Assembly: GCA_964418325.1 (NCBI GenBank)
Contig: CAYQLC010000012.1
Span: 1 to 50,785, forward strand
Direction: 5' to 3'
Length of the DNA: 50,785 nt
From: IMCC26077 sp964418325
GTDB taxonomy: Bacteria; Actinomycetota; Actinomycetes; Nanopelagicales; Nanopelagicaceae
Shown here: piece by piece, positions 44,241-50,785 of the stretch
How the letters are laid out: the number at the start of each line of letters is the position of its first letter
Numbering within the stretch: the stretch's first letter is position 1
Program-made: the position numbers and the translations under genes
Notes under the pieces: model-generated
Told to the model about the DNA's origin: nothing
The model's database searches: none
Seen by the model: only the letters and a program-made list of their open reading frames with translations

Positions 44241-44831
44241 TTATAAACCTGCTTTCTGCATCGCAGAGGCTAGTGATTGTCGCCATCCCATAGAAGTGTA
44301 AGTTGCCCCGCCGATTATTTGAACATCGGCAATCTGTTCGGCGAGAGTCTCCTCGACAAGCCATGGAACAGCTTGTGACGAGATCATTTGTGATCGTCGA
44401 TCCCCGTCTGGGTATTGCAACCCTGCAGCGTTAACGATGCGTCCATCCTGCACGGTGATCTGAACTTGAACCGGACCCCATCTGGTCTGGGCGGTGGCAC
44501 CAGTAACAACTTGCTCTGCAGCAACTTCAGGTGTGGGAGCGGGGGCTGCTGGAGTCGCAGACGCAACGGGTTTTTTTCCTCCCTTTTTTGGAGCAGGTGT
44601 ATTTGCTTTTGGAGTTGCAGATGCACTCGGGCTCTGGGTCGGTGGCTGGATTGCTGCCTGGGTTGATTCCTGGGTTGGAGATGCCGCGACCGGTGGAGTT
44701 TCAACAGGAGTTTCCGGTGCTTGCTCGGTCAATAAACTCGTGGTGCTCGCTGCAGGATGGTAGGAAAGCACCGCGGCAACGGCACCAACGGTGCTTCCCA
44801 AGATCATAAGTGGTCTTCTTATTCCCAGCAT
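44241..44831 (-). CDS. FMN-binding domain protein, extracytoplasmic, ApbE substrate
   Basis: The 196-residue protein has an N-terminal membrane anchor or signal (9-25), a Pro/Thr/Ala/Ser-rich linker (about 35-105) and a C-terminal FMN_bind domain (about 107-194) with TRWGPVQVQITVQDGRI and LQYPDGDRRSQMISSQAVP. The ApbE target is GGAT (174-177) in IIGGATYTSMGW, so T177 should carry FMN; most relatives have SGAT, so the first position differs. The ATG follows the ferric-reductase stop directly (TAAATG). It likely receives electrons from that flavocytochrome on the outer face. Confidence 0.9.
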   Translation of the reverse strand: MLGIRRPLMILGSTVGAVAAVLSYHPAASTTSLLTEQAPETPVETPPVAASPTQESTQAAIQPPTQSPSASATPKANTPAPKKGGKKPVASATPAAPAPTPEVAAEQVVTGATAQTRWGPVQVQITVQDGRIVNAAGLQYPDGDRRSQMISSQAVPWLVEETLAEQIADVQIIGGATYTSMGWRQSLASAMQKAGL

Positions 44832-46187
44832 TTACTCCTCCATCACTGCGTGATACTCAAAAATCTCAGAATGGATGCGCTTAGCTGGTATGCCGAGTTC
44901 TCTTGCGCTTGAGCTAATCACTTCTGTCAAAGAAGTGGGGCCACAGATAAAAATTTCAGCTTCGCGAATGTTGGGTACCAATGTCAATAAGTGATTCGCA
45001 TCAAGAGGATGAACTAATCGAGATCCTGGGAGGATGTGTAACTTTGCTTGCTTGGCCGCTGCGAGGTCGGTTAGCTCCCTAGTAAATATCAAACTCTCAA
45101 CCGTTGAACTTCGGTAAATGATCGTGCTTTCACGATTATTTGGTAACTCTTCTAGCAGCGCGCGAATCGGAGTAATTCCTACTCCCCCGCCAATCAAAAC
45201 CAAAGGACGATTTTTATCAGCGCGATTCTTCGTGAATGTACCGTATGGCCCCTCGATTAGCACTCGTGTTCCTGTGCGCAGAGTGAGTAACGCTCCCGAA
45301 TGATCACCTAAATCTTTTACGGTGATTCGTAATCGATTGTGGTGCGGAGCAGATGAAAGTGAGAATGGATGCGATTGATACCACCGCTCACTATCAAGAA
45401 AGCGCCAATTAAAGAATTGACCGCCTTGAGCCTTCAACTTTGCAAGATTTCGACCACGAATATAAATAGAGATAATTCCTGGCGCTTCAATATCAACGCG
45501 TTCAACTCGTAAATCATGACGAATGCTCTTAAATAGCGGAATAAATATCCGCCATAGAAGAATTGTGGCGCCAACGAAAAGGTATAGGCCGGTCCAATAG
45601 GCACGGTTGAGTGGATGTCCAATGAACATCGAACCGGTGAGAATTTGATGCATGAATGAGAGGGCGATTGCGATGTAGGTATACAGGTGAATGGTCCACC
45701 AGGTCTCATATTTCATCTTCGATCGCACTCTCTTATATGAGGAGATACCAGCAGCCATGAAAGCTAAGAAGCCAGCAAACGCAGGAAGCATCCATGGGTA
45801 AGTGATGACTAATCGCCAGAGTTCTGTACCTACTCGTACTTTGTCATTCGCGGCATAACCAAGTGAAACGAGTAATACGTGAATCAGAATAAGAAAGAGT
45901 GAATACGGCGCTGATTTTCGATGCCATGAGACGAGTCGATCATGGCCAACTGCTCGTTCAATCCAGTTGATTCGTGAAACCAATAACAATCCAAGGAGAG
46001 CAAGGTAAGCGCCGGTGAGCGCTGCAACTCGAGAGATCGTGGTGATGATCTGATAGACACCCGTGACATCTTCTCGCGTGAGAGTGGTGAGCAAGAGCGA
46101 AAGCGTGATTCCCAGCCCGACACCAGTGATGATGGCTGCAAGATCAAGACGAACCATCGCTCGTCTCTTGGTCAACGCTGTACTCAC
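44832..46187 (-). CDS. Ferric-reductase-like transmembrane flavocytochrome
   Basis: The 451-residue protein has a six-helix haem domain with two His pairs, H89/H103 (WHRKSAPYSLFLILIHVLL) and H167/H180 (WWTIHLYTYIAIALSFMHQI), which can hold two haems across the membrane. A ferredoxin-reductase-like C-terminal half follows, with FAD motif HPFSLSSAP (273-281), phosphate loop EGPYGTFT, NAD(P)H motif IGGGVGITPIRALLEE and ICGPTSL. It should move electrons from cytoplasmic NAD(P)H to the outer face. The start is GTG with a weak CATTCT -10 7 nt before it. It leads the cassette. Confidence 0.9.
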   Translation of the reverse strand: MSTALTKRRAMVRLDLAAIITGVGLGITLSLLLTTLTREDVTGVYQIITTISRVAALTGAYLALLGLLLVSRINWIERAVGHDRLVSWHRKSAPYSLFLILIHVLLVSLGYAANDKVRVGTELWRLVITYPWMLPAFAGFLAFMAAGISSYKRVRSKMKYETWWTIHLYTYIAIALSFMHQILTGSMFIGHPLNRAYWTGLYLFVGATILLWRIFIPLFKSIRHDLRVERVDIEAPGIISIYIRGRNLAKLKAQGGQFFNWRFLDSERWYQSHPFSLSSAPHHNRLRITVKDLGDHSGALLTLRTGTRVLIEGPYGTFTKNRADKNRPLVLIGGGVGITPIRALLEELPNNRESTIIYRSSTVESLIFTRELTDLAAAKQAKLHILPGSRLVHPLDANHLLTLVPNIREAEIFICGPTSLTEVISSSARELGIPAKRIHSEIFEYHAVMEE

Positions 46188-46262
46188 ATAATCGAGAATG
46201 ACTCAGTTTTATGAGGATTTCCTGGGAGTGCTCTGCGCAGAGCGTTGGAATCTACTCGTCTG

Positions 46263-46676
46263 CTATCTCAAGGAATCAAGCGAAGCCAAAACTTGAGCCT
46301 TTCGCGGTGCTCCCACCGCTCGTGCAATCTCAAATCCCTGACTGTCGAGAATCAAGGTGGTTGGAGTTGAGAGCACGCCGACTTTGCGCACCAACGCCAG
46401 CTCATGTTCGGCATCTATATCTATATGTCTAACTCCAGGGGTCGCCGCCGCAACTTCGCCAAGAATTACTCGAGTGGCCCGACATGGCGTGCAGAAAGCT
46501 GAGGAGAATTGGACGAGCGTGGCTCGTTCACCCAAGGGTCCAATTTCTGAAGGCTCTAGCCGAAGTCTGGTCTCGGCTCTCTCATGGGATTTCACGCGGC
46601 CGTCGCGATGGCGATACCAATATCCGTAGCCTGTGGCCAAGAGCAGGACCACCCCGAGTATCACCAAGTTCTCCAC
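46263..46676 (-). CDS. thiX: ThiX-like membrane-anchored thioredoxin
   Basis: The 137-residue protein has an N-terminal membrane helix (VILGVVLLLATGYGYW) and a thioredoxin domain with SSAFCTPCRATR (C62 and C65) and LSTPTTLILDSQG including the cis-Pro. It is divergent from glnR, matching thiX/Rv0818 order in Mycobacterium. The start is uncertain: GTG 46676, or GTG 46664, which has GGAG before it and suits the possible minus-strand -10 TACTCT (complement of 46678-46683). It probably reduces extracytoplasmic disulfides. Confidence 0.88.
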   Translation of the reverse strand: MENLVILGVVLLLATGYGYWYRHRDGRVKSHERAETRLRLEPSEIGPLGERATLVQFSSAFCTPCRATRVILGEVAAATPGVRHIDIDAEHELALVRKVGVLSTPTTLILDSQGFEIARAVGAPRKAQVLASLDSLR

Positions 46677-46677
46677 G

Positions 46678-46693
46678 AGAGTATTCTCCCACT
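46678..46693. promoter_or_regulatory. thiX/glnR divergent promoter region, glnR leaderless
   Basis: On the plus strand TATTCT (46682-46687) is followed by 6 nt and the glnR ATG, with no Shine-Dalgarno. On the minus strand TACTCT (complement of 46678-46683) overlaps it by two bases and could serve thiX. The glnR half is well supported, the thiX half less so. Confidence 0.5.
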
Positions 46694-47407
46694 ATGGCGA
46701 AGCTCCTGTTACTCACTAACTCTCGCCATACCAGCGCGGAGGTTTTGCCCTCCCTTGCGCTACTCCAACACCAGGTTCGAATCCTCCCTGCAGAGGTCTC
46801 GGTATTGGTCGATGCTCCGTCAATCGATCTCCTGCTTGTCGATGCTCGACGAGATCTAGGTGCGATGAAAAATCTCACTCGCTTGCTCACCTCAACTGGC
46901 GTCGGTGCACCTGTAGTTGTCGTTGTGACTGAAGGTGGCTTATCTGCGCTCACCTCCGAATGGGGCGCCGACGATTGCATCCTTGATTCAGCTGGCCCTG
47001 CAGAGGTCGATGCTCGAATCCGCCTTGCCATCACTCGCTATAGAGAGGCGCTCGATGCTCGCAATAGCGGCGGGAATGGAAATGAGATTCGCTCTGGCGA
47101 AGTCGCTATTGATGAACACTCCTACACCGCACGCGTCAAAGGTCGAGCACTGGATTTAACGTACAAAGAGTTTGAATTACTCAAATATCTTGCGCAACAC
47201 CCGGGGCGCGTTTTCACCCGAGCGCAGTTACTACAAGAGGTCTGGGGTTATGACTACTTCGGGGGCACCCGAACGGTAGATGTCCATATTCGCCGACTTC
47301 GGGCGAAATTAGGCCCCGAGTTCGAGGCGATGATCAGCACGGTACGCCATGTGGGGTACCGATTTAACGCAGCAGGTACCGAAAACCTTACGGGCATTCT
47401 CGATTAA
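46694..47407 (+). CDS. glnR: Nitrogen regulator GlnR (orphan OmpR-type response regulator)
   Basis: The 237-residue protein closely follows actinobacterial GlnR: LLLLTNSRHTSAEVLPSLALL at the N-terminus, VDARRDLGAMKNL with the D50 equivalent, VVTEGGLSAL and, in the winged helix, LTYKEFELLKYLAQHPGRVF and YDYFGGTRTVDVHIRRLRAK. GlnR controls glutamine synthetase, ammonium transport and other nitrogen genes, and lacks a partner kinase. I use ATG 46694; a longer open frame upstream is rejected because it overlaps thiX antisense and the leaderless promoter fixes this start. No nitrogen-assimilation gene is in the window. Confidence 0.94.
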   Translation: MAKLLLLTNSRHTSAEVLPSLALLQHQVRILPAEVSVLVDAPSIDLLLVDARRDLGAMKNLTRLLTSTGVGAPVVVVVTEGGLSALTSEWGADDCILDSAGPAEVDARIRLAITRYREALDARNSGGNGNEIRSGEVAIDEHSYTARVKGRALDLTYKEFELLKYLAQHPGRVFTRAQLLQEVWGYDYFGGTRTVDVHIRRLRAKLGPEFEAMISTVRHVGYRFNAAGTENLTGILD

Positions 47408-47420
47408 CAACCCCCAGGAG

Positions 47421-47472
47421 TAGACTTTTTACGTCGGGTCCTCCCACCCGATGGTTAACCGATGGAGGAAAT
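47421..47472 (+). promoter_or_regulatory. Promoter and hairpin leader of the first secreted-protein gene
   Basis: TAGACT (47421-47426) is a likely -10, giving a start near 47433. The leader of about 40 nt begins with a hairpin TCGGGT (47434-47439) / ACCCGA (47446-47451) and ends with GGAGG before the GTG. The hairpin could stabilise the mRNA or end read-through from glnR. Confidence 0.45.
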
Positions 47473-48801
47473 GTGAAGAAAAGAATTCTCGTTGCGCTCG
47501 GAGTTGCCTCACTATTCGGTGGGCTAATTTCCGTTGCGACAACTGCTAACGCAGCAAATGATCCCTTGCCAGGTGGCCCATGGCCAGCGTGTGCAACACC
47601 TACTTCTTTTGCATGTATTGAGAGCGTGACAGTTGATGATGGCCGAGGCACCGTGGCCACCTTGCAGTGGGTAGCCAGTGGAGCGGCAAATCCAACTGAA
47701 GCTGTAGCAGCACCTGCTGCATCACCAGCTGCATCACCAGCTGCATCACCAGCTGCATCACCAGCTGCATCACCTGCAGCGGCTGCACCTGCAGCTACAA
47801 CTCCAGCACCTGCTGTAGTCGCACCTGAAGTAGAGACGGTTGCCAGCACAGTTGCTAGATCGGGTCGATGGACCTCAACGAATTGGAATGCAGCGCGTTT
47901 TGGCGTCAAGGGTTATGACGGAATTTTCGTCAACGCACGCCCAACATTCGCTAATTCCTCAAACCTCTGGACCACTATCGAACCAATTTTTGTTAATGCG
48001 GCGGATAACAAAACGTTTATCGCCAATAACAAGGCAACAGGTAAGAACGCCAGCCTTGATACTGATACTAATTTCACTGTGAAACTTCGAGTTAAATCGA
48101 ACTACTCACCGAATGTAACTCTTGGTGCTGGCGCTGGAATGACTGTGAAAACAGCAGATGCCACCGGATACCGCGTGATTACGTTGACTGGTCGACCAGT
48201 GAATGTAGCCTTTGCTGCTGATTCCAAGCAGTGCCAAGGTGAGACTGGTAAAGCAACCTCGAAGTACGCGACCGTTCAAGCGATTTCATTTACTGAGTTT
48301 GGAATCGATGGCGTATCAAACGACATCATCGTTCTCTCAGATGGACTCTGCAAACTTTCTAGCCCAGTATGGAATGCAGCAGACAAATCATTTGTCTTCA
48401 CCGCTGCTGCTCCTCACTTCGATGTCGATGGAAAGACTGTAAATCGCGGTTTCTATCGCGCCTACATTCCTTTCAATGATGCAAAAGTCCTCTGGGGACT
48501 TGAGAATCCCAACGATGCTGCAAAAGCCCTCGAGCTTTCAGTGACAACTGAGGAAGCAACAGGTGAGCAAGTCGTCGAGAGCGCCAATATCGCGGCAAAG
48601 AATGGCGTGATTAGCATCGAGTATGAAGGCTTCCAGTACTCACAGCCCAAGCTCTCTGTGAAGATGAAGAAGGGTTACAAGCCAACCGCTTCAGCAGCAG
48701 TAAAAACTCCTGCTAAGAAGAAGACCATCACTTGCGTAAAGGGCAAGATCACCAAGCGCGTAACAACCGCTTCCTGTCCTGCAGGTTTCCGCAAGCGATA
48801 A
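47473..48801 (+). CDS. Secreted protein with SPAA-repeat linker and C-terminal cysteine tag
   Basis: The 442-residue protein has a signal peptide ending ATTANA (cleavage near residue 27), a short Cys-containing domain (30-70), a low-complexity Ala/Pro/Ser linker with repeated SPAA (about 78-120), then a large beta-rich region. About residues 300-400 resemble the downstream protein: AAPHFDVDG, RGFYRAYI, LWGLEN, then NGVISIEYEGFQYSQPKLSVKM. It ends with a basic tag TITCVKGKITKRV with C421 and C435 (SCPAGFRKR). GTG start with GGAGG. No enzyme motif is recognised; a surface or S-layer-like role is inferred. A strong terminator follows. Confidence 0.88.
   Translation: MKKRILVALGVASLFGGLISVATTANAANDPLPGGPWPACATPTSFACIESVTVDDGRGTVATLQWVASGAANPTEAVAAPAASPAASPAASPAASPAASPAAAAPAATTPAPAVVAPEVETVASTVARSGRWTSTNWNAARFGVKGYDGIFVNARPTFANSSNLWTTIEPIFVNAADNKTFIANNKATGKNASLDTDTNFTVKLRVKSNYSPNVTLGAGAGMTVKTADATGYRVITLTGRPVNVAFAADSKQCQGETGKATSKYATVQAISFTEFGIDGVSNDIIVLSDGLCKLSSPVWNAADKSFVFTAAAPHFDVDGKTVNRGFYRAYIPFNDAKVLWGLENPNDAAKALELSVTTEEATGEQVVESANIAAKNGVISIEYEGFQYSQPKLSVKMKKGYKPTASAAVKTPAKKKTITCVKGKITKRVTTASCPAGFRKR
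47716..47775 (+). repeat. Five 12-bp tandem repeats (SPAA-encoding)
   Basis: Five copies of gctgcatcacca (the last ends in cct) encode Ala-Ala-Ser-Pro in frame. Copy number could vary by slippage without shifting the frame, changing linker length. Confidence 0.92.
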
Positions 48802-48825
48802 TAGATAAACCCCATCGGTAATAAG

Positions 48826-48860
48826 AAAACCGGCGCCACTTCGGTGGTGCCGGTTTTTCT
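48826..48860 (+). terminator. Rho-independent terminator
   Basis: A 14-bp stem (48826-48839 with 48844-48857, one G-U pair) closed by a TTCG tetraloop and ending in TTTTTCT. It separates the two secreted-protein genes and is the clearest terminator in the window. Confidence 0.93.
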
Positions 48861-48889
48861 ATAAGAGAAATTCACATTTGGAGTCGGTT

Positions 48890-50638
48890 ATGAAAATTAA
48901 AATTGCGCTGCTAACTGTTGCTCTTCTGCTCGCAGGAGTTCCAATCAGCCACTCGAACACGGTTCCAGATGAACAATTCTATTTTAAGATCAATCCTCCA
49001 GGACCTGAATACATCGGATACGCCTCCTCTAATTCATTTGAGTTACGTATGTCCAACTCTTCTTATATCCAAGTGAAATTCAAAGATATCCCGCAAGCTG
49101 AGCAGTTGCGCGCCATTGATGCAATCTATGAGTGTGGAAAGCCAAATTCACAATGTGTACCAAATGACCAAATGGTAAAGAATGGTTTGACTGGTCTCTA
49201 TAACTCACTCCTTAGTTCGTGTTCGACAACTATCACTGTCGATTGCGTAAGCTCCCTGAAAATAACAAAGGCCGATGGAACTATCGTTACCGGAACGCCA
49301 TCAACTGAATTTTCAAGTTATAACCCACAAGGCTTCGTAGGAGATCCGGCAATAAAATTGCCGACCAGCGGAAGTTCCTTTCTTTACGATGTGCCGGGTC
49401 TTCCGCACCAAGGTGGCACTAAATACTTAGTTGTTGCGCAACTCGATGGTCGAAAAGATAGAACGGCAGCAAAATTCTCCGAACCCAATCTGCAAATGGG
49501 AATCTTCGCTGTCTCATTAGTCAATGGCTCCTTCAACCCAAATACCACTCCCTCGGATCTCACACCTGGTGGTCGAGGGCCAAATGGTGAACCTGCGGTA
49601 TTAGCGATTGGCAGGAATCATCCGCACTTAGAGCAGTGCATTCAACAGAGTAGAACGCAATGTGCAATTCCCCACCCACTCCCACTGGATGCAACTTTTG
49701 CCATCACACTAAAGCTCTCTTCGAATATCAATGGCTGGCTCCACGGCCGCGTAAGTAACGCCGGCGCCACGCTCACCACTGATTCTGATGGGTCGACTCG
49801 CTTTGAAGTGAGCGCAAAGCCTGTGATTGTGCCAATGGTTGGTCTCTTTTCAAAAAAGAGCGAGCTAACAGCAGATTTAAATACTTACTATACGAATCTT
49901 CCTAAGCCACTAGGTGGAACAGGGCTTTGCAAAGAGTTCAATGAGACGCCGCAATGCCTGCGCCAACAAACCTCATTTGGCAGCGAAGGTATGAAGGAAT
50001 TTCTCTTGTGGTTAGCGATGATGAAAGAGAAAGCTATTGCCGCGCCCACACAATGGAGTATTCGCACCATCAATGATGGCGGCGGTCTTGATCTAGGTTG
50101 TTATCAAAACAACAAGTCCGTCAGCGGAATTGTGATGACAAATGCCACCAATTACATAAGCGGCCCGCCAGTCTTCAACTCTGCAACGCAAACTCTTGAT
50201 TACAAAGTAGCTGCCCCACATTTCCTTCCAAGTGGTGAAGTGTTCCGAGGAACCTACGATCTGCTCATCGATTCCAAAGTTGCACGATGTCTCTATGGAT
50301 TCAGTAACGCCCCAATTCAGGCGACCATCAGTGTCTTATCGGCTGATGGGGTGGAACAATCGTCGACAACATCTGTCGCTGAGAAAAATGGTTGGATGCA
50401 TTTGAGCGCCAATGGTTTCACTTTCTCCAACCCAACGTTGCGCGTGAAAATGCAACAGGCGCCTGCGCAAATTGACACTCCAACGACGGGATCCTCGACC
50501 GCGGCATCGGTCGCCGCACCTGCAATCAAGCCAGTTACTAAAAGTTCCCAGAAGGTAATAACTTGCAAGAAGGGTAAAGTCTTCAAAAAAATCACTGGTA
50601 CCAAACCAAAGTGTCCTTCAGGGTATATCAAGATTTAG
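48890..50638 (+). CDS. Secreted protein with C-terminal cysteine tag, partner of the preceding one
   Basis: The 582-residue protein has a signal peptide (IALLTVALLLAGVPISHS, cleavage near 22) and no recognised catalytic domain. It holds many Cys, several in pairs (CGKPNSQC, CIQQSRTQC). The last 170 residues parallel the upstream protein: AAPHFLPSGEVFRGTYDLLI, LYGFSN, NGWMHLSANGFTFSNPTLRVKM, then an Ala/Thr/Ser linker and the tag VITCKKGKVFKKI with C559 and C575 (KCPSGYIKI). ATG 48890 is chosen since GGAG sits 7 nt upstream; an in-frame TTG is 12 nt earlier. No terminator is seen after it. Confidence 0.88.
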   Translation: MKIKIALLTVALLLAGVPISHSNTVPDEQFYFKINPPGPEYIGYASSNSFELRMSNSSYIQVKFKDIPQAEQLRAIDAIYECGKPNSQCVPNDQMVKNGLTGLYNSLLSSCSTTITVDCVSSLKITKADGTIVTGTPSTEFSSYNPQGFVGDPAIKLPTSGSSFLYDVPGLPHQGGTKYLVVAQLDGRKDRTAAKFSEPNLQMGIFAVSLVNGSFNPNTTPSDLTPGGRGPNGEPAVLAIGRNHPHLEQCIQQSRTQCAIPHPLPLDATFAITLKLSSNINGWLHGRVSNAGATLTTDSDGSTRFEVSAKPVIVPMVGLFSKKSELTADLNTYYTNLPKPLGGTGLCKEFNETPQCLRQQTSFGSEGMKEFLLWLAMMKEKAIAAPTQWSIRTINDGGGLDLGCYQNNKSVSGIVMTNATNYISGPPVFNSATQTLDYKVAAPHFLPSGEVFRGTYDLLIDSKVARCLYGFSNAPIQATISVLSADGVEQSSTTSVAEKNGWMHLSANGFTFSNPTLRVKMQQAPAQIDTPTTGSSTAASVAAPAIKPVTKSSQKVITCKKGKVFKKITGTKPKCPSGYIKI

Positions 50639-50680
50639 CTCAGTTGGTTCTGCGGAATATTCTCATTCGCTAGTCGGTTA

Positions 50681-50692
50681 TAGACTGATGTG
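50681..50692 (+). promoter_or_regulatory. Leaderless promoter of the last gene
   Basis: TAGACT (50681-50686) is followed by exactly 6 nt and ATG 50693. No Shine-Dalgarno is present. The same -10 sequence precedes the first secreted-protein gene. Confidence 0.5.
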
Positions 50693-50785
50693 ATGATGGA
50701 ATCGATTTGGACACCAGAAATCCCGGGTAGAGCATTTGCCGAGTTCCTCGATGAGAACCTAGCTACAGCACAAGCGCAGCGAAAT
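50693..50785 (+). CDS. Start of an unidentified gene, cut by the window end
   Basis: An open frame of 31 codons runs to the window end, starting MMESIWTPEIPGRAFAEFLD. The sequence is too short to identify; it shows no signal peptide. The promoter spacing supports it as a real gene. In Mycobacterium the gene after glnR is mshD, but two secreted-protein genes intervene here and nothing in these residues points to it. Confidence 0.6.
   Translation, partial: MMESIWTPEIPGRAFAEFLDENLATAQAQRN

Noticed and set aside
46484..46693. A 70-codon upstream extension of glnR.
   Set aside because: It is antisense to thiX, and GlnR homologues start at the ATG at 46694, which has a well-placed -10 box.
47434..47451. 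TCGGGT/ACCCGA hairpin after glnR as its terminator.
   Set aside because: No T tract follows and it lies downstream of a good -10 box, so it is more likely in the leader of the next gene.
47716..47775. Regular 12-bp repeats that might be taken for a CRISPR or regulatory array.
   Set aside because: They are contiguous, in frame, without spacers, and encode a SPAA linker.
50634..50650. TTTAGCTCAGTTGGT resembles a tRNA D-arm just after the last secreted gene, suggesting a tRNA fragment or attachment site.
   Set aside because: Only about 13 bases fit, they include the stop codon of the gene, and no acceptor, anticodon or T arm follows. No integrase is nearby.

Overview
The window reads as a chromosomal segment of an actinobacterium with only moderate GC content (roughly half, judged by eye) and very compact gene packing. 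The phylum assignment rests on gene content and order: a GlnR-type orphan response regulator divergent from a thioredoxin (as in Mycobacterium thiX/Rv0818), the phosphatase-tlpA-ccdA-resB-ccsB block next to menaquinone genes (as in Rv0525-Rv0529), a bacterial XPB helicase with its Helicase_C_3/WYL partner (as in Rv0861c/Rv0862c), a DUF4395 protein, and many start codons placed 6-7 nt after a TANNNT -10 box (leaderless mRNAs). Low GC for the phylum, tiny gaps and overlapping 3' ends suggest a streamlined aquatic lineage such as Nanopelagicales; that finer placement is inference.

Layout. 1-5.4 kb (minus strand): tRNA-Tyr, an AceE-like thiamine-diphosphate enzyme, a 526-nt structured intergenic region, a DUF4236 protein and kynureninase. 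5.4-6.9 kb (plus): YajQ and RarD. 6.85-23.8 kb (minus): menG, the complete 14-subunit complex I operon nuoA-N, and a polyprenyl diphosphate synthase. 23.8-31.4 kb: bioY and menF (plus), menD-menC-menB (minus), then menE, menA and a small PLDc_N membrane protein (plus). 31.4-35.7 kb (minus): System II cytochrome c maturation (histidine phosphatase, TlpA lipoprotein, CcdA, ResB, CcsB). 35.8-40.7 kb (plus): Helicase_C_3/WYL protein, an M20 peptidase and XPB. 40.7-42.7 kb (minus): glutaredoxin-like protein, YgfZ, Fur-family regulator, DUF4395. 43.0-46.7 kb (minus): a flavin electron-transfer cassette (ferric-reductase-like flavocytochrome, FMN-binding protein, Asp/Glu-repeat protein, ApbE) and thioredoxin ThiX. 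46.7 kb to the end (plus): GlnR, two related secreted proteins with the same C-terminal cysteine tag, and the start of an unidentified gene.

How it fits together: most of the window is respiratory. NADH is oxidised by complex I; the quinone is made by MenF, D, C, E, B, A and G on a tail from the polyprenyl synthase (no menH or thioesterase is seen here); c-type cytochromes are matured by CcdA/TlpA/ResB/CcsB; and the flavin cassette probably carries electrons across the membrane to an FMN-protein that ApbE flavinylates. No mobile elements, prophage or CRISPR arrays were seen.

The most interesting items are the flavin cassette with its undescribed acidic-repeat protein, a 100-N scaffold gap that is flanked by an exact 55-bp duplication and so looks like an unmerged contig overlap, eight leaderless start sites including divergent promoters with overlapping -10 boxes, and the secreted pair sharing a C-terminal tag.
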